Shown here: one piece after another, positions 48,083-58,917 of the stretch
Layout of the letters: each line of letters opens with the position of its first letter
How positions within the stretch are numbered: position 1 is the first letter of the stretch
DNA from: Raphanus sativus
Lineage: Eukaryota; Streptophyta; Magnoliopsida; Brassicales; Brassicaceae
DNA length: 64,000 bases
Direction of reading: 5' to 3'
Assembly (NCBI RefSeq): GCF_000801105.2
Contig: NC_079517.1
Location: 20,531,579-20,595,578, forward strand
Notes under the pieces: generated by a model
Seen by the model: only the letters and a program-made list of their open reading frames with translations
Told to the model about the DNA's origin: nothing
Databases searched by the model: none
Position numbers and translations under genes: made by a program

Positions 48083-48606
48083 CGGACAGATCTGGAAATT
48101 TTTCCAATTTCATACATTAAATTAGTGAGATGACTTCCTTACCACACAGAAGTCTTCTCCAAACACCCAGAACCTTAAACGAGAGTAACCCACCAAGAAT
48201 AGTAAGCTTGAATGTCTCTATCAACCAAAAAAAAATTAAAATCAAAAGCTTGAGTTTTTTGGATGAATATGGAGACAAAGTGAAAGAGATGTTGTTTTCA
48301 GTTCATAACAATTGAGAGAGAGAGACAGTAAATCGATTTCAGGTGCATTAACAGCTTCAAATTGGTTGTTCATGGTAGTTGGGGTATTGAAGGCGATGGC
48401 AATCTTGTAAATACTTGAAGATGATGAGGTTGAGAGAGTAAAATGGCCATTTTCGAAAAACATAAAAAAATAAAAATTAATGGCATTTTCGTAAATACTG
48501 TGAACATGTGGGGTGAATAGGGCAAAAGAAAGATAAAAAAAACAAGAGAGGTTACTTTTGTGTTTGACTTTGAGTTTTGAGTCAATTTTGCAAAAAGCTT
48601 TTTTAG
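48083..48606. other. right end of the MULE
   Basis: Between the palindrome array and the right terminus. No gene; short frames only. The last ~47 bp are the terminal inverted counterpart of 38613-38660. Confidence 0.6.
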
Positions 48607-49190
48607 TTTCATGTTTTATATAAAAGTTAACTACATTTTGTGTCGTATTAAAATTGATATATATGATATAAAATTTGTTTAATAAATTGATTGATTGGGT
48701 AAAAAAACCTTGTTAAATAGCATGAAAATAAAGATTTAGTCCATATAATAATTACTATAGTAATACTATTTATTTCTTGATATAGTAAAATATTTATAAT
48801 AGTATACATCTCTATATATCTTGAAATTTATTATATTACCATCATCTGTTGGTTTTAAATTTAAGGCTTGACCATAAAAGGTCCATAAGTTTTGGAGAAC
48901 AATACAAAGAGACATATGATCGTCTGAATGTGATAACCTAAATTTCATTATATATTTTGCATCTAAAAATTACAGGACATGGATTCTGTAAATATAATGC
49001 AACTACTTTGGATATCAAGTTCAAAGTAAAATTTTTGAAAAAATATTTAATGATGCAAAAAATGAGAATACATATTGAAACAAGTAATGTTCTCCAGCGG
49101 ACAAAGAGATTAAAGAAGTTTATACTTGTATCTTGTCTCCTTGAGACTCGGAAAAACAATGAGCTATTGATATAAGGTCAGGACCAAAGA
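48607..49190. other. AT-rich spacer
   Basis: The two 72-73-codon frames at 48938-49175 have no recognised domain. They may be the decayed 5' part of the following copia element. Confidence 0.35.
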
Positions 49191-52100
49191 CTTTCTGTTA
49201 GAACTCATATTCTCATTTGAAGTTGAGAATAAAGATGGTAATAAAGAAATGATATGAGTCGATCATCTAAAGATGAAAGAAAATTATTGTGAGTACAATG
49301 TCTTGTGGTATCTAAATTATTTGAAGCTCTAGAAGAGCATATATATGTATGCCCATGGGAGGGAAACTTATACTTTCCCAAGTCTCAAAGATCAAAAGGA
49401 TCCAAGATATAGCAGATGACCTTAAGTTGGGTATGTTGTTTATTTTTAGTTGAGATTCAATTCGAGATAGAAAAAATATGCAGTGTTATCATCTCGAGGG
49501 TGAGAATAGAGAATCTCACATCCCTAGTAAGTGGAACATCCAGAAGTATGTTCATACTGGAAAGAGACTTTAGGAGTCATTTATAAAATAAAACCAAGGG
49601 ATTTTTCATCTATAATTTTGAGACAATAAGTAAAAGGAAATGTTGAATACTTTCAATCAAGAGTATTACCCGAGGCACTATTGTATTGTACTACGCAATG
49701 ATTAGAAAATGGAGATGAATGTAATAGTAAACCAGATGTTTACTGAAAGTGTAATATTTGGCAAACAGATTGTGCTATCTCGGTTTAGTATTGATGCGAA
49801 AGATAATCATATGGACATTCGTTGAAGAACAAGAAGATTCTTACGAATGATCTGCCATATGCTGCTTGCTTACAAGGAAGGCAATATAAGAATACAGTTT
49901 TCACCAGTCAAATAGATTTGGAATCTATTTATACAAGGAGATGTTTGTGGGCTTGATCACCCACTGGTGAACTGATCACCCACCTTGTGTTTATAATTAA
50001 TGCATCGACAAGAAGTTCGTATGTATCCTTGTCAAAGATCCGCAACTTGATGTTTGTGAGACTAATTGGTAATATTGGTTAATTCACAAGCCTTTGATGA
50101 TTATTTTATGCATGTGAGGATACATGATGAACATCCTGTAACTAATGTTCATACGTATGATGCAGTAATATTGATTCGCATAATGCCAAAGAGTAATTAA
50201 GAACTCTTCCCATCAAATTGGTTTTGGGTCAGAAACCAAAGATCCCATCTAGAAATTTTGAAAAGTTATAGTTGTTCCACCACACCGCTAAAAGATGGGA
50301 TCTCAAATGAGGTTATGAATATGTTGAATATGATCTCCATTGACGATAAAATCTAGAAGATTTTATAAGATTTATTTAAAGACTCAAAGTTAGTCCAACA
50401 TTAGGGGGAGAAAATAAACAGCTAGAAAAAGTCAAGAGTTGAAATGAATTATCATTGATCCTCGATTAAAGATCACAAATAGAAGTCCAAAATGAATGTA
50501 TGGAGATAATTTTATTAGAAAGATTAACATATGAGTTGCCAGACTCGTTTATTGATCCTAAGAGAAAGTGATTAAGTCACAAGTACCAGCTATAAATGCT
50601 CCAGATAAAATGAATGTCCCAAAGGACTACATCTAACTGCTAATGAGTCTAAAGAGTGCATGAAGCGTGATAGACTTATCGGTTCCAAATATAATAATCC
50701 TCGGAAAATAAAAAGAGCATGAATGAGAATGGCAGAATTGATGAATGAAATATTAAGGATCTCAAGAAGAGATAGAAAGCATGACAAAAAAAAAAATTCA
50801 GGTACCTGAAAATATAGAAATCTCAAATAGCTATGTCATGTCTGGAACAATATGGAACCGATATCAAATCGACGTCGTGAATATTTATGCATGCAATATA
50901 GCAGTTGATGATAATGAGGATCATTAACCATCTATTGAAAAGTGTACACAATATGATAAATGGACGAAAAGGGAAAGAAACAATAGATGAAGATCTCTTT
51001 GAAAGAGAAGAGTATTCGGACCGGTAGTCCGTACACCTAATGATGTAAAACCAGTGGCACACAAATAGGTCTTTATGTGAAAGAATGAAAAAGATGATGA
51101 GGAGTTGTGAGATGCAAAAGAGTAGTTGCACAAGAGTTCTCTCAAAGACCTGCATTTGTTATAAGAAACACATTATTATGTGGTGGAAGCATCAACTTTC
51201 AAGTTTCTTTAGCCTGGCAAGAATTGAAAGCCGCTGGAAAATTATGTCAACGATTCCAAAGAAACTAAACTGCAAGATGCAGTAAACCTCATAAGGATTT
51301 GGACTGCTAGAAGCAGTAAGTCCTAATTCTCGAAAATATTACCGCGTAAATATATGGAGCATTTAAAAGAAATAGTTCTTGGTCATGAAGTAACATGATA
51401 TTGGAATTTTACTGATCTCTTCCATGATTGAAAGATGTGATTTCGTATGATAAGAAATATATTCATACTTGTAAATAACTTTTACAAGAAGCAAAGGAAT
51501 AACTCGTATGTATAAATAGCATAATGTAAAAAATTTTGAAAATTGTCTACAAAAAAAATTATGGAATCCTAATAGACCAAGATATGACCGTTTGTGTGAA
51601 AGAGATTCTATGGACTATAAGCCTAATGGTCCAAGAGATTATCTCATAATCAAACGAGTTTATTCACTAAAAACATGCTTATAGCAATTCCTAAAAAGGA
51701 AGATATATATGAGGAGAATACATCTCCCTAAGATGATGCTTCCAGGGGGAGAAATATGATGATGTTCGTCGTTGTACTCTTTTTCCTTATCATGGTTTTT
51801 GTTCCATTGAGTTTTTCCATGTCAAGGTTTTAACGAGGCAACAAATAACACATAAATGATATATACCTAAAGATGAATATTATCACTTAAGTGATGAAGA
51901 TCTCTAAATCTTTCAATGAATTTTTGAGATTGAAAGAAGCAAAAAAGAATGATCAAAGATCAATCATACTTGAAAAAGAATCAAAGTATGAACACCTTCC
52001 ATTCGAGAGACAGAATCAAAGGTCGAAAGTTTTTCAATCAAAGGGGATCTTCTAGATGGAATTAAAATATGGACTCAGCGTCCAGAGAAAGATCTTTGAG

Positions 52101-52560
52101 TTTACTTTCATCTGCAATTTGAATCAAATCATTCCGGAAGATATAATTCAAGATATGAGTATTTTCGTGGGACATGTATAAGCTGTCTCAGAATACCTAA
52201 TATCGTCTGATATTCAAAATATCACTTGGTATTCTAATCTTGCCAGAGCTAGGCCGGTGCCTAAACTTAGACATGAAGCTTTCCAAAGTAGTTTGAAGTA
52301 ATTTTGTCCTACGGTCATTAAGATATTCAAGTTTTAGTGAGGAGTGTCAAATCTGCCAAGAAAAGTGAACCAGTTAATTCATCATATTTGATTGTGTCTT
52401 ATCAGATATCTCAAGTTATATTCTCATCGAGGAGAGTAGATGCGCGCTGCACTCTTTTTCCCTTAACCATAGTTTTTTCCACTAAATTTTTCTAATAAAC
52501 TTTTTAACGAGGTAACATCTTTATGCACTATAAAAAATGTATTTGCATAATAGACATCCA
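49191..52560 (+). mobile_element. heavily decayed Ty1/copia element
   Basis: No long frame survives, but translated pieces in shifting frames are diagnostic of the plant copia integrase-to-reverse-transcriptase linker: near 50395 GGENKQLEK, then SELK.LSLILD-like text, LERLTYELPDSFIDPKR at 50510-50575 and CMKRDRLIGSKYNNPRKIKR at 50656-50720. Text near 51740 (CTTCCAGGGGGAGAAATATG) is the polypurine tract with the following LTR start. Typical copia LTR text (TGTACTCTTTTTCCTTATCA, TTAACGAGGCAAC) lies at 51772-51850 and again, diverged, at 52440-52520. All reading frames are broken many times. Confidence 0.65.
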
Positions 52561-52977
52561 AGAGAAACTGTTATGATTAGTTATATGGATGTCCATCATA
52601 GGTCCAAAAACTCATGTTCCAGAAAGTTCCAAAACCCTAATTTGTATCATATGAGTACATTTATCTATCGAATAATAAGAAAAACCGATTATCTCTTTCC
52701 CTCTTGATTCACAACAAAAATGAAGTTATTATATAGGTAGGTTTTCCCTATCACAACATTGAACGAAGAAGGTCAGAAACATTATTAATCGGTTTCATAA
52801 ATTTCCGCATTATTTCATATTTTTTTCCTCCTTTTCTAACAACGATGAAAAGTGGAATTTTCCCATCTCGATAATTTTGAGTTTCCGGTTTATCTGTCAC
52901 CTTGTTCTGCCAAAAAAAAGTGGTATCATAAATACAAAACCATCTGGTTATTTTCTGGTTAGTCTTGAGTTATTAAT
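52561..52977 (-). other. 3' flank of the CDC2C-like gene
   Basis: Presumed 3' untranslated region of the kinase gene up to the copia remnant. No other feature. Confidence 0.4.
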
Positions 52978-55615
52978 TTATTTACCCATTTTGAAGTGGG
53001 ATTTTCTGACAGCTTGCCGGATATTACTTTCGTTCCTTAGCAAAATTTCGTCGATCTTGCCTGATTTAAATATCAATGGTCCTGACATGTTCTGTTTTCC
53101 GAACTGCAGATGCTCCTGGAGCAACAACAACAATCACAAGCATTTACTTTCAAACACATATATAAAATTGCATATACCAACTAGCAATTGTATATTTGTA
53201 TATATGATCAAAAGAGTACTTACTAAGTTCTTCTTTAATGGAGAATCCTCCTCTCTTTGGCATAAATCCAAACCAGAGCCATCAAGTGATCCGTGTCGCT
53301 TACCAGTACGGTTTAGCTTGTCCTCACTGGGTAACTCCTCCATAATCTGATCATCGTTGTCTCCCTGAATCTCATAAACTGATTCATTTTCGGGTTTGAG
53401 GTTCAAACCGAAAGTGTTTTTGGCAAAGGCGACACTTGTTTCGCTCAATTGGCTCCTTGAGCTTGGTTGATAGTAAGTAAGAGTGGAGATATTATCAGGA
53501 TCTTTTCGTCTTTTCACAGCCCACGAAAAACCACTGGCTGGTCCTGTCGTCATTGGGAGGTCAGAGAGTTTGTAGTAATTTCCATGTGTTGTTGTGGTGG
53601 CTTGAGAACCCTCATTTGTTATGTTCTTGTCCTCAAACGTGTCCTGCAAGGCAAAACGCTTACTTGAGCCTTACGAAACTAAGCTGAAAGAGGAGTTTTA
53701 CATAGAGTGAAACAAACAAGACCTGTCTTATTGGCAGCTTAGAGTAACTCTTTGGATCATGTTCTTCTCTATGTGGTCTTTTCTGTTTCCTGCCAACTCC
53801 AGATTCTCTAAGCTTGAGGTTTGCTCTTTTCCTGAAAAACATATTTATTTATAGTCTTAAAACATAATCTTCCCTAAAACAAGACCAGAGTTTTCCAATG
53901 TAGGTATTTTGGATTTAATATTTTGCTTTGAAACAAAATAGATACAAGGAAAGGGAAGAACTCTGACCTGCGCATATCGTCACGATTTTTAGCATCCATC
54001 TCTTTGTTTGGTGGGTATTTAGGCAATGAAGAAGGATCACACGCATAAGGCCTCGTCAAGAAATACTAAGAGTAGAAATCAGAAAAAAAAGATTGAGAGG
54101 TAGAAAGAAAAGGAGCAATGGGAAACTGAAAAATCTTCCTCACCTCAGAATTAAGTGCAGATGAAGCAGTCCCACGCTTATATGCTTCCATAGAGAGCAA
54201 AGTTTCTAATAGAAGAACACCAGTTGTTGATAACTCTTTGCATCGTTCTCTAAGTGTGGCTTCATAAGTATGTTGAGGCCTGAAGGAAGTTGCGTGAGGA
54301 AGCCTAGTTTTTCTCCAGAAACTATCCGGTGGAGATCCACAAAGCTTGTAGATTTTATGTAATTGTTCAATCTGAAAAACAAAAAACATAATTTAAAGAA
54401 AAAAAAAATCAGCAATAAAACAAATTATTTTAGAAGCGTTCGTTTTCATGTGCAAGATATTTGTATTACCTCGGTTCTGCCTTTTAGGATTGGTTTCCCC
54501 ATGAGGATTTCAGCAAAAACACATCCCACACTCCATAAATCGATTGATACTCCATAACTAGTAGATCCCATAAGAAGCTCAGGAGCTCTATACCATAAAG
54601 TCACCACACGGCTTGTCAATTGGTGTTTGTTCTTAGCTGTGACCACATTTGCTAGCCCAAAGTCTCCAAGTTTTAAAACTCCTTTGTTATTGACCAAAAT
54701 GTTTGATGCCTTAATGTCTCTATGTATTACGCCTCGCATATGACAATGCTCTAGTCCCCAAAGTAGTTGCTGCATGTAACATTTGATCTTGTATACAAGA
54801 ATCAAAAAGAAAAATCTCAAAATCTATGTACAATGTCAGAGAGAAAAAAGAAACAAAATTTATTGGTTTCCACATATTTCAGATTTAGTACCTGTGACTC
54901 GGTGAATCTGATATCCGGATTTGAGGACAAACCGGCAAGATCATGTTCCATATACTCGAAAACAAGATAAATGCTGCTCGATGCACGAGACGTGATAATA
55001 CCCTCAAGTTTCATGATGTTGGGATGATTGAGTTTGCGTAGAATCAAAATCTCTCTTGCCATAAACCTAATGCTCTCTGGTTGAAGATTATCAAACTTTA
55101 CCTTCTTCAAAGCCACCATTTTCCCGGTTTCTACTTCCCGTGCTCGAAAAACACTACTATATGTTCCTTGTCCAATCTACAACCAAAAAAAAAAATCATC
55201 AATCTTTTTTAATAAATGTTTTAGTGGTACCTTCCATCACAAGAAACATAATGTTAACCTTCTCCAACTTCTGAAACGCCTCTGCCTTAAGAGGAACCCA
55301 CCCATGAACAGCCTCAGAGGCAACCTCACAAAGCCAAGATGGCCAACCAGCAGCCGCATGCTCAGCCTCTATGTTCCTCTGAGACAGCCCGGAAAGCAGG
55401 CTCTTACCAACCCTTGAATCAGAACCGCCCAATCTTTTCGATTTCCTTGACCGTCTGTGAATATTGTGACTCGCCTCCAATGAATGATCAACAAAGACTC
55501 GATGGTGCTGGTTTGTGGAGGAGAAGTCCGGTTCGGGGGCGTTTTCCCTGTCTCGGACAGGTGAGGCACTCTGGTCCCCTAAATATGAGACGTTTTTGGA
55601 GCTGATGCAACCCAT
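52978..55615 (-). CDS. CDC2C: CDK-like serine/threonine protein kinase, CDC2C-like
   Basis: Cyclin-dependent-kinase-related protein kinase. On the minus strand, exons 55259-55615, 54892-55176, 54470-54787, 54144-54371, 53968-54065, 53723-53831, 53224-53643 and 52978-53115 all have GT/AG borders and join in frame to 650 residues. It starts MGCISSKN, a myristoylation signal followed by a Cys, so membrane anchoring is likely. The kinase domain covers about residues 115-400: glycine loop IGQGTYSSVFRA, VALKKVKF lysine, the cyclin-helix equivalent PESIRFMAREI, HRDIKASNILV, LKLGDFGLA and TLWYRAPELL. The carboxyl third is a charged, family-specific tail (KRRKDPDNIS, GKQNMSGPLIFKSGKIDEIL, RNESNIRQAVRKSH). 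It resembles Arabidopsis CDC2C (At5g39420) in length and nearly all motifs. No defects seen. Confidence 0.92.
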
Positions 55616-56465
55616 TTTTAGAGATTAATTGTTCAACCCCTCATGAGGCCAAAAAAGATGAAATGGGATTGCAGACAGAAGAACAAAGAACAAAGATTAA
55701 AAAAAAAGGAGGGAAAGAGAAAAGAAAACCAAATCACATGACAAAATTATTAAAAGGAAAAAGAAACTTTTTTTTTGTTGAGTCTTCTTCCGAAAGAGAG
55801 GTAAGGGAAGCTGCAAAAACATAACCGCACAAAGAGAGAGAAAGTGAAAAAGACATATTTAGCTCTGCCACCTCCTCCATATTTTTTTTTACTTTGTCAC
55901 CTCTCTGACAGAGAGATCAATCAAATCTGTTAGTGATAGAGAAGACATAACCAATAAGTTTAAAAAAATAAGAAAGAATTATGGTAGATTAGTTAGTTAA
56001 TCTTTCCCAAGTTGCTCAGATGTCTTAATAAAAAAAACAGAGTTCTCAAAATGAAAATCACCACTGACCTTAAAATATCTTCTAATGTACAGAACAACGG
56101 GTGTCAAAAGGTTTTTCTATCTTATACCGGAAGGTGGGGTTGTATACTAAAGCTTATTTAAGTTGTACAATGATAATTGTTGGTCAGGTTCATTACTTTA
56201 AAGGGGTCTTCTTCAGTCAAAAGGAACTTTAGTTTATATAAGCAGTAGGAAAGAAATGTATACTCTTTAGTCTTTATGCATTTTTTATTGGAGATCAAAA
56301 CATTTGATAGTTTATAATATCATTAAATCTTATTACCACTATACATACATTTCTGACAGTACAAGAACATATATATTTGATTGAAACTTTTGCGCATTTC
56401 GAGCAATTTGGTTGTAAAGTCTCTTACATTTGATGTTTGGGAAAATCTCGTGGTTGAAATTAAGT
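55616..56465 (-). promoter_or_regulatory. upstream region of the CDC2C-like gene
   Basis: Minus-strand promoter and leader. GA-rich stretches (55690-55740, 55790-55860) lie close to the start, and no clear TATA box was found. Confidence 0.4.
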
Positions 56466-56469
56466 TGTA

Positions 56470-56500
56470 CTAGATCATTACCCGCTCGACCGAGCGGGAG
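56470..56500 (-). mobile_element. Helitron 3' terminus (hairpin plus CTAG)
   Basis: On the minus strand: CCCGCTCG GT CGAGCGGG, an 8-bp perfect stem, then seven bases (TAATGAT), then CTAG followed by host T. A hairpin 6-12 bp before a CTRR end, inserted between A and T, is the textbook Helitron 3' end. The body would extend to higher coordinates; the 5' TC end was not found. Confidence 0.65.
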
Positions 56501-56510
56501 TCATTTTGTT

Positions 56511-57930
56511 TTTATCTTTGTTTTTACTAAATGTTATACATGATCGCCAATATGTATTAATATAAAATTTTGATAAATAACAATGTGTACTAATGTGTTT
56601 AAATAAGCAATGTGTTTAATTACTAAATTTGATTTTTAAATTTTATGATAACGTAAAGTAGATTTTTTCTGTATTATTTAAAATATATAGTGCTATATAT
56701 TTTGTATTTTCAACATTTATCATACAAAACTTACATTGGGGTATTATTTATATGAAAATATGCATAACATAATATATTTATATATTATATAAACATATGC
56801 ACATCCGCACGGGTTTTATTTTTAAAATGTATTATATATTGTTTAGTTTTATGTAGTATCGAGTTTGTATAATTAAATTTTGTGTTTAAAGAACTATATC
56901 AAAAATGTCTTTCGTATGTAAAAATAACATTTTGCAAGCGCGAGTTGTGTCTTTTTATTGTAACACAAAATTTTATATAAAACTTATGTTTTTTTGTACA
57001 TTACGAAATTTAATTTTTTAAAAATAATTATTATGTAATTTCAAAGTGAATTTTATCTTTGAGTTCTAATATATTTTGTGTGTAATGGTTCAAAGCATTT
57101 TCGATATATATTATATTTCAGTTTGGTTTGTTTTTAGTATTATTGTATAAGTATAATACTATACAATATTACTATATTCTATACAATATATGAAGCTATG
57201 TGTTATTTGTTTTAAAAAGTAAATTAGGCCCAACGTAGTTATAAGAATAGTCATATCTTTATGTATATCTTTATGTATGTGTCTATGACTTATCTACCTA
57301 ATGTTATTCGTACTAATAAAATTAATATGACCAATGAAAGTATACTGATCAATTTAAAATGAATTGTATAGGGTAATTATAGAACGATTAATATTTTTAG
57401 TATTCTTAGTATATATCTTATTTAAATCGACATGTAATAAATGTAAAAATCGTATATGGAATATGGACAAAAAGAAGAACTATATTTAAGGAAATACATC
57501 AATGCAAAGTTAGACTATGGTACGTATTATATATAAAGAATGAGACATTTAATTTTAATATATGAAGTCCACTTTTAAAAATCTACCTAGAAAAAGTTGT
57601 AATGTTCCTGTTTTAATAAGATAGATGATCATTTACCATAAAAGAAGCTATAAATTGTCACGATTGAAACTAAAATTATAAAACTATTGAGCTGCCAACA
57701 CTCATCAAGCTCACAATACATTACAAACCACGTAGGGTAATTACAATGCTCATGCATTAGGCTAATCAACACAAAGCTTATCAAATTCACACTCATGCTT
57801 AGAATCCCGTTAATTACATGAGAAACAAACCTAGGTGATACTTTTCCAGTTTTAATTTTCCTTGAACACACCTTGCTTTAACTTTACAGAAACTGGCCTA
57901 ACCCCAGAGAAAATGCCCTAAAATGGATAA
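56511..57930. other. AT-rich DNA, probable Helitron body and spacer
   Basis: No gene. ATGCACATCCGCACGGGTTT at 56799-56818 resembles another Helitron-type hairpin region. The antisense frame at 57629-57871 shows no domain. Confidence 0.35.
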
Positions 57931-57934
57931 ACTG

Positions 57935-58760
57935 ATCTTATTATATAAAATTAGGTTCTTCAAAATTGATAATTAACATAATCACAACACATGTCGATAA
58001 TATTTTTAAGATTGTGACATGTGTTATAAATTAATCTTAATTTTTTTATTATAACTATATATCCTAAGAAAAAGATAATTGTACAAGATTATGTGATTAT
58101 AAATTTCCATTTCTTCAATCCTAAACAAAAAATATTAAAAGAGTATTTATAGTAGATTTCCTTTTTTCTAAATCATAAGAAAACATATTAAAATTATTTA
58201 ATTAACAAAAAATAATGGTAAAATAGTAATACCAATAAGAAAAAACGAAACAAAATAGTATTTAAAATTATTTAATAGTAGTAACTAGATCTAGTTATTT
58301 GATATTTTTTTATAAAATACTGAATAAGAGATCTTATTATATAAAATCTTGTTATTCAAAGTTTCTAACTAACATGATCACGATACATGTCAATAAAAAA
58401 TTTAAGATTGTAACATGCATTATAAAATATTTTTATTATAACTACATATCCTAAACAAAATATAATTGCACAAGATTATGTGATTTTTATTTTTCCTTTT
58501 CTATAATCTCAAGATTTTGTTTTTGTAAAAGAATATTTGATAGTAGTTTTCTTTTTTCCAACTCACAAACAAAAGATATTAAAATTATTTAATTAATAAA
58601 AAAAATTTGAAAATAGTATGACACTAATAAAAACTAATTAAAATAGTAAATTTAAATTTATTTAATTGTAATTAGATATAGTCATTTGATAGTAATTTAT
58701 ACAATCCTAAATAAAGAGACATTTGTATAAGATTATGTGTTAGTAATTTTATTTTCTAAT
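57935..58760 (+). repeat. diverged tandem units beginning ATCTTATTATATAAAAT
   Basis: A ~400-bp unit starts at 57935 and again at 58331 (both A|TCTTATTATATAAAAT), continuing with matching blocks (ACATGT.GATAAT..TTTTAAGATTGT, TAACTATATATCCTAA.AAAA). A partial third copy (ACAATCCTAAATAAAGAGAC) lies near 58700. The A|TC start is compatible with a Helitron 5' end. Confidence 0.6.
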
Positions 58761-58917
58761 TTCCTAAAAATATAAAAGGTTATTAAGTTAACAAAAACGA
58801 GTTGTAAAAGTAGTAATGATAGTAATGATTTCAATAGTAATCAATAATGATTTGTTATGATTTTATTTTTCTAAAATCCTAAGCAAGACATAATTGTAGA
58901 AGATTATTTAATAGTAA

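Larger units (their letters stand above)
38596..48606. mobile_element. 10-kb Mutator-like element with captured Ulp1-like gene (Kaonashi type)
   Basis: Contains a MURA-type transposase (44645-47036, minus) and a Ulp1-protease-like gene (40222-43899, plus). The outer ends are inverted relatives: left TTGCCAAATATGACTCACAA (38613) with AATGCAAAAGTAAACTC, and right, read in reverse, TTGCAAAATTGACTCAAAAC (to about 48594) with CACAAAAGTAACCTC, roughly three quarters identical over ~47 bp. MULEs carrying ULP-like genes are known in Arabidopsis (Kaonashi group) and other plants. Exact borders and a 9-11-bp target duplication were not proven. Several stops and frameshifts make both genes defective. 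Confidence 0.8.
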
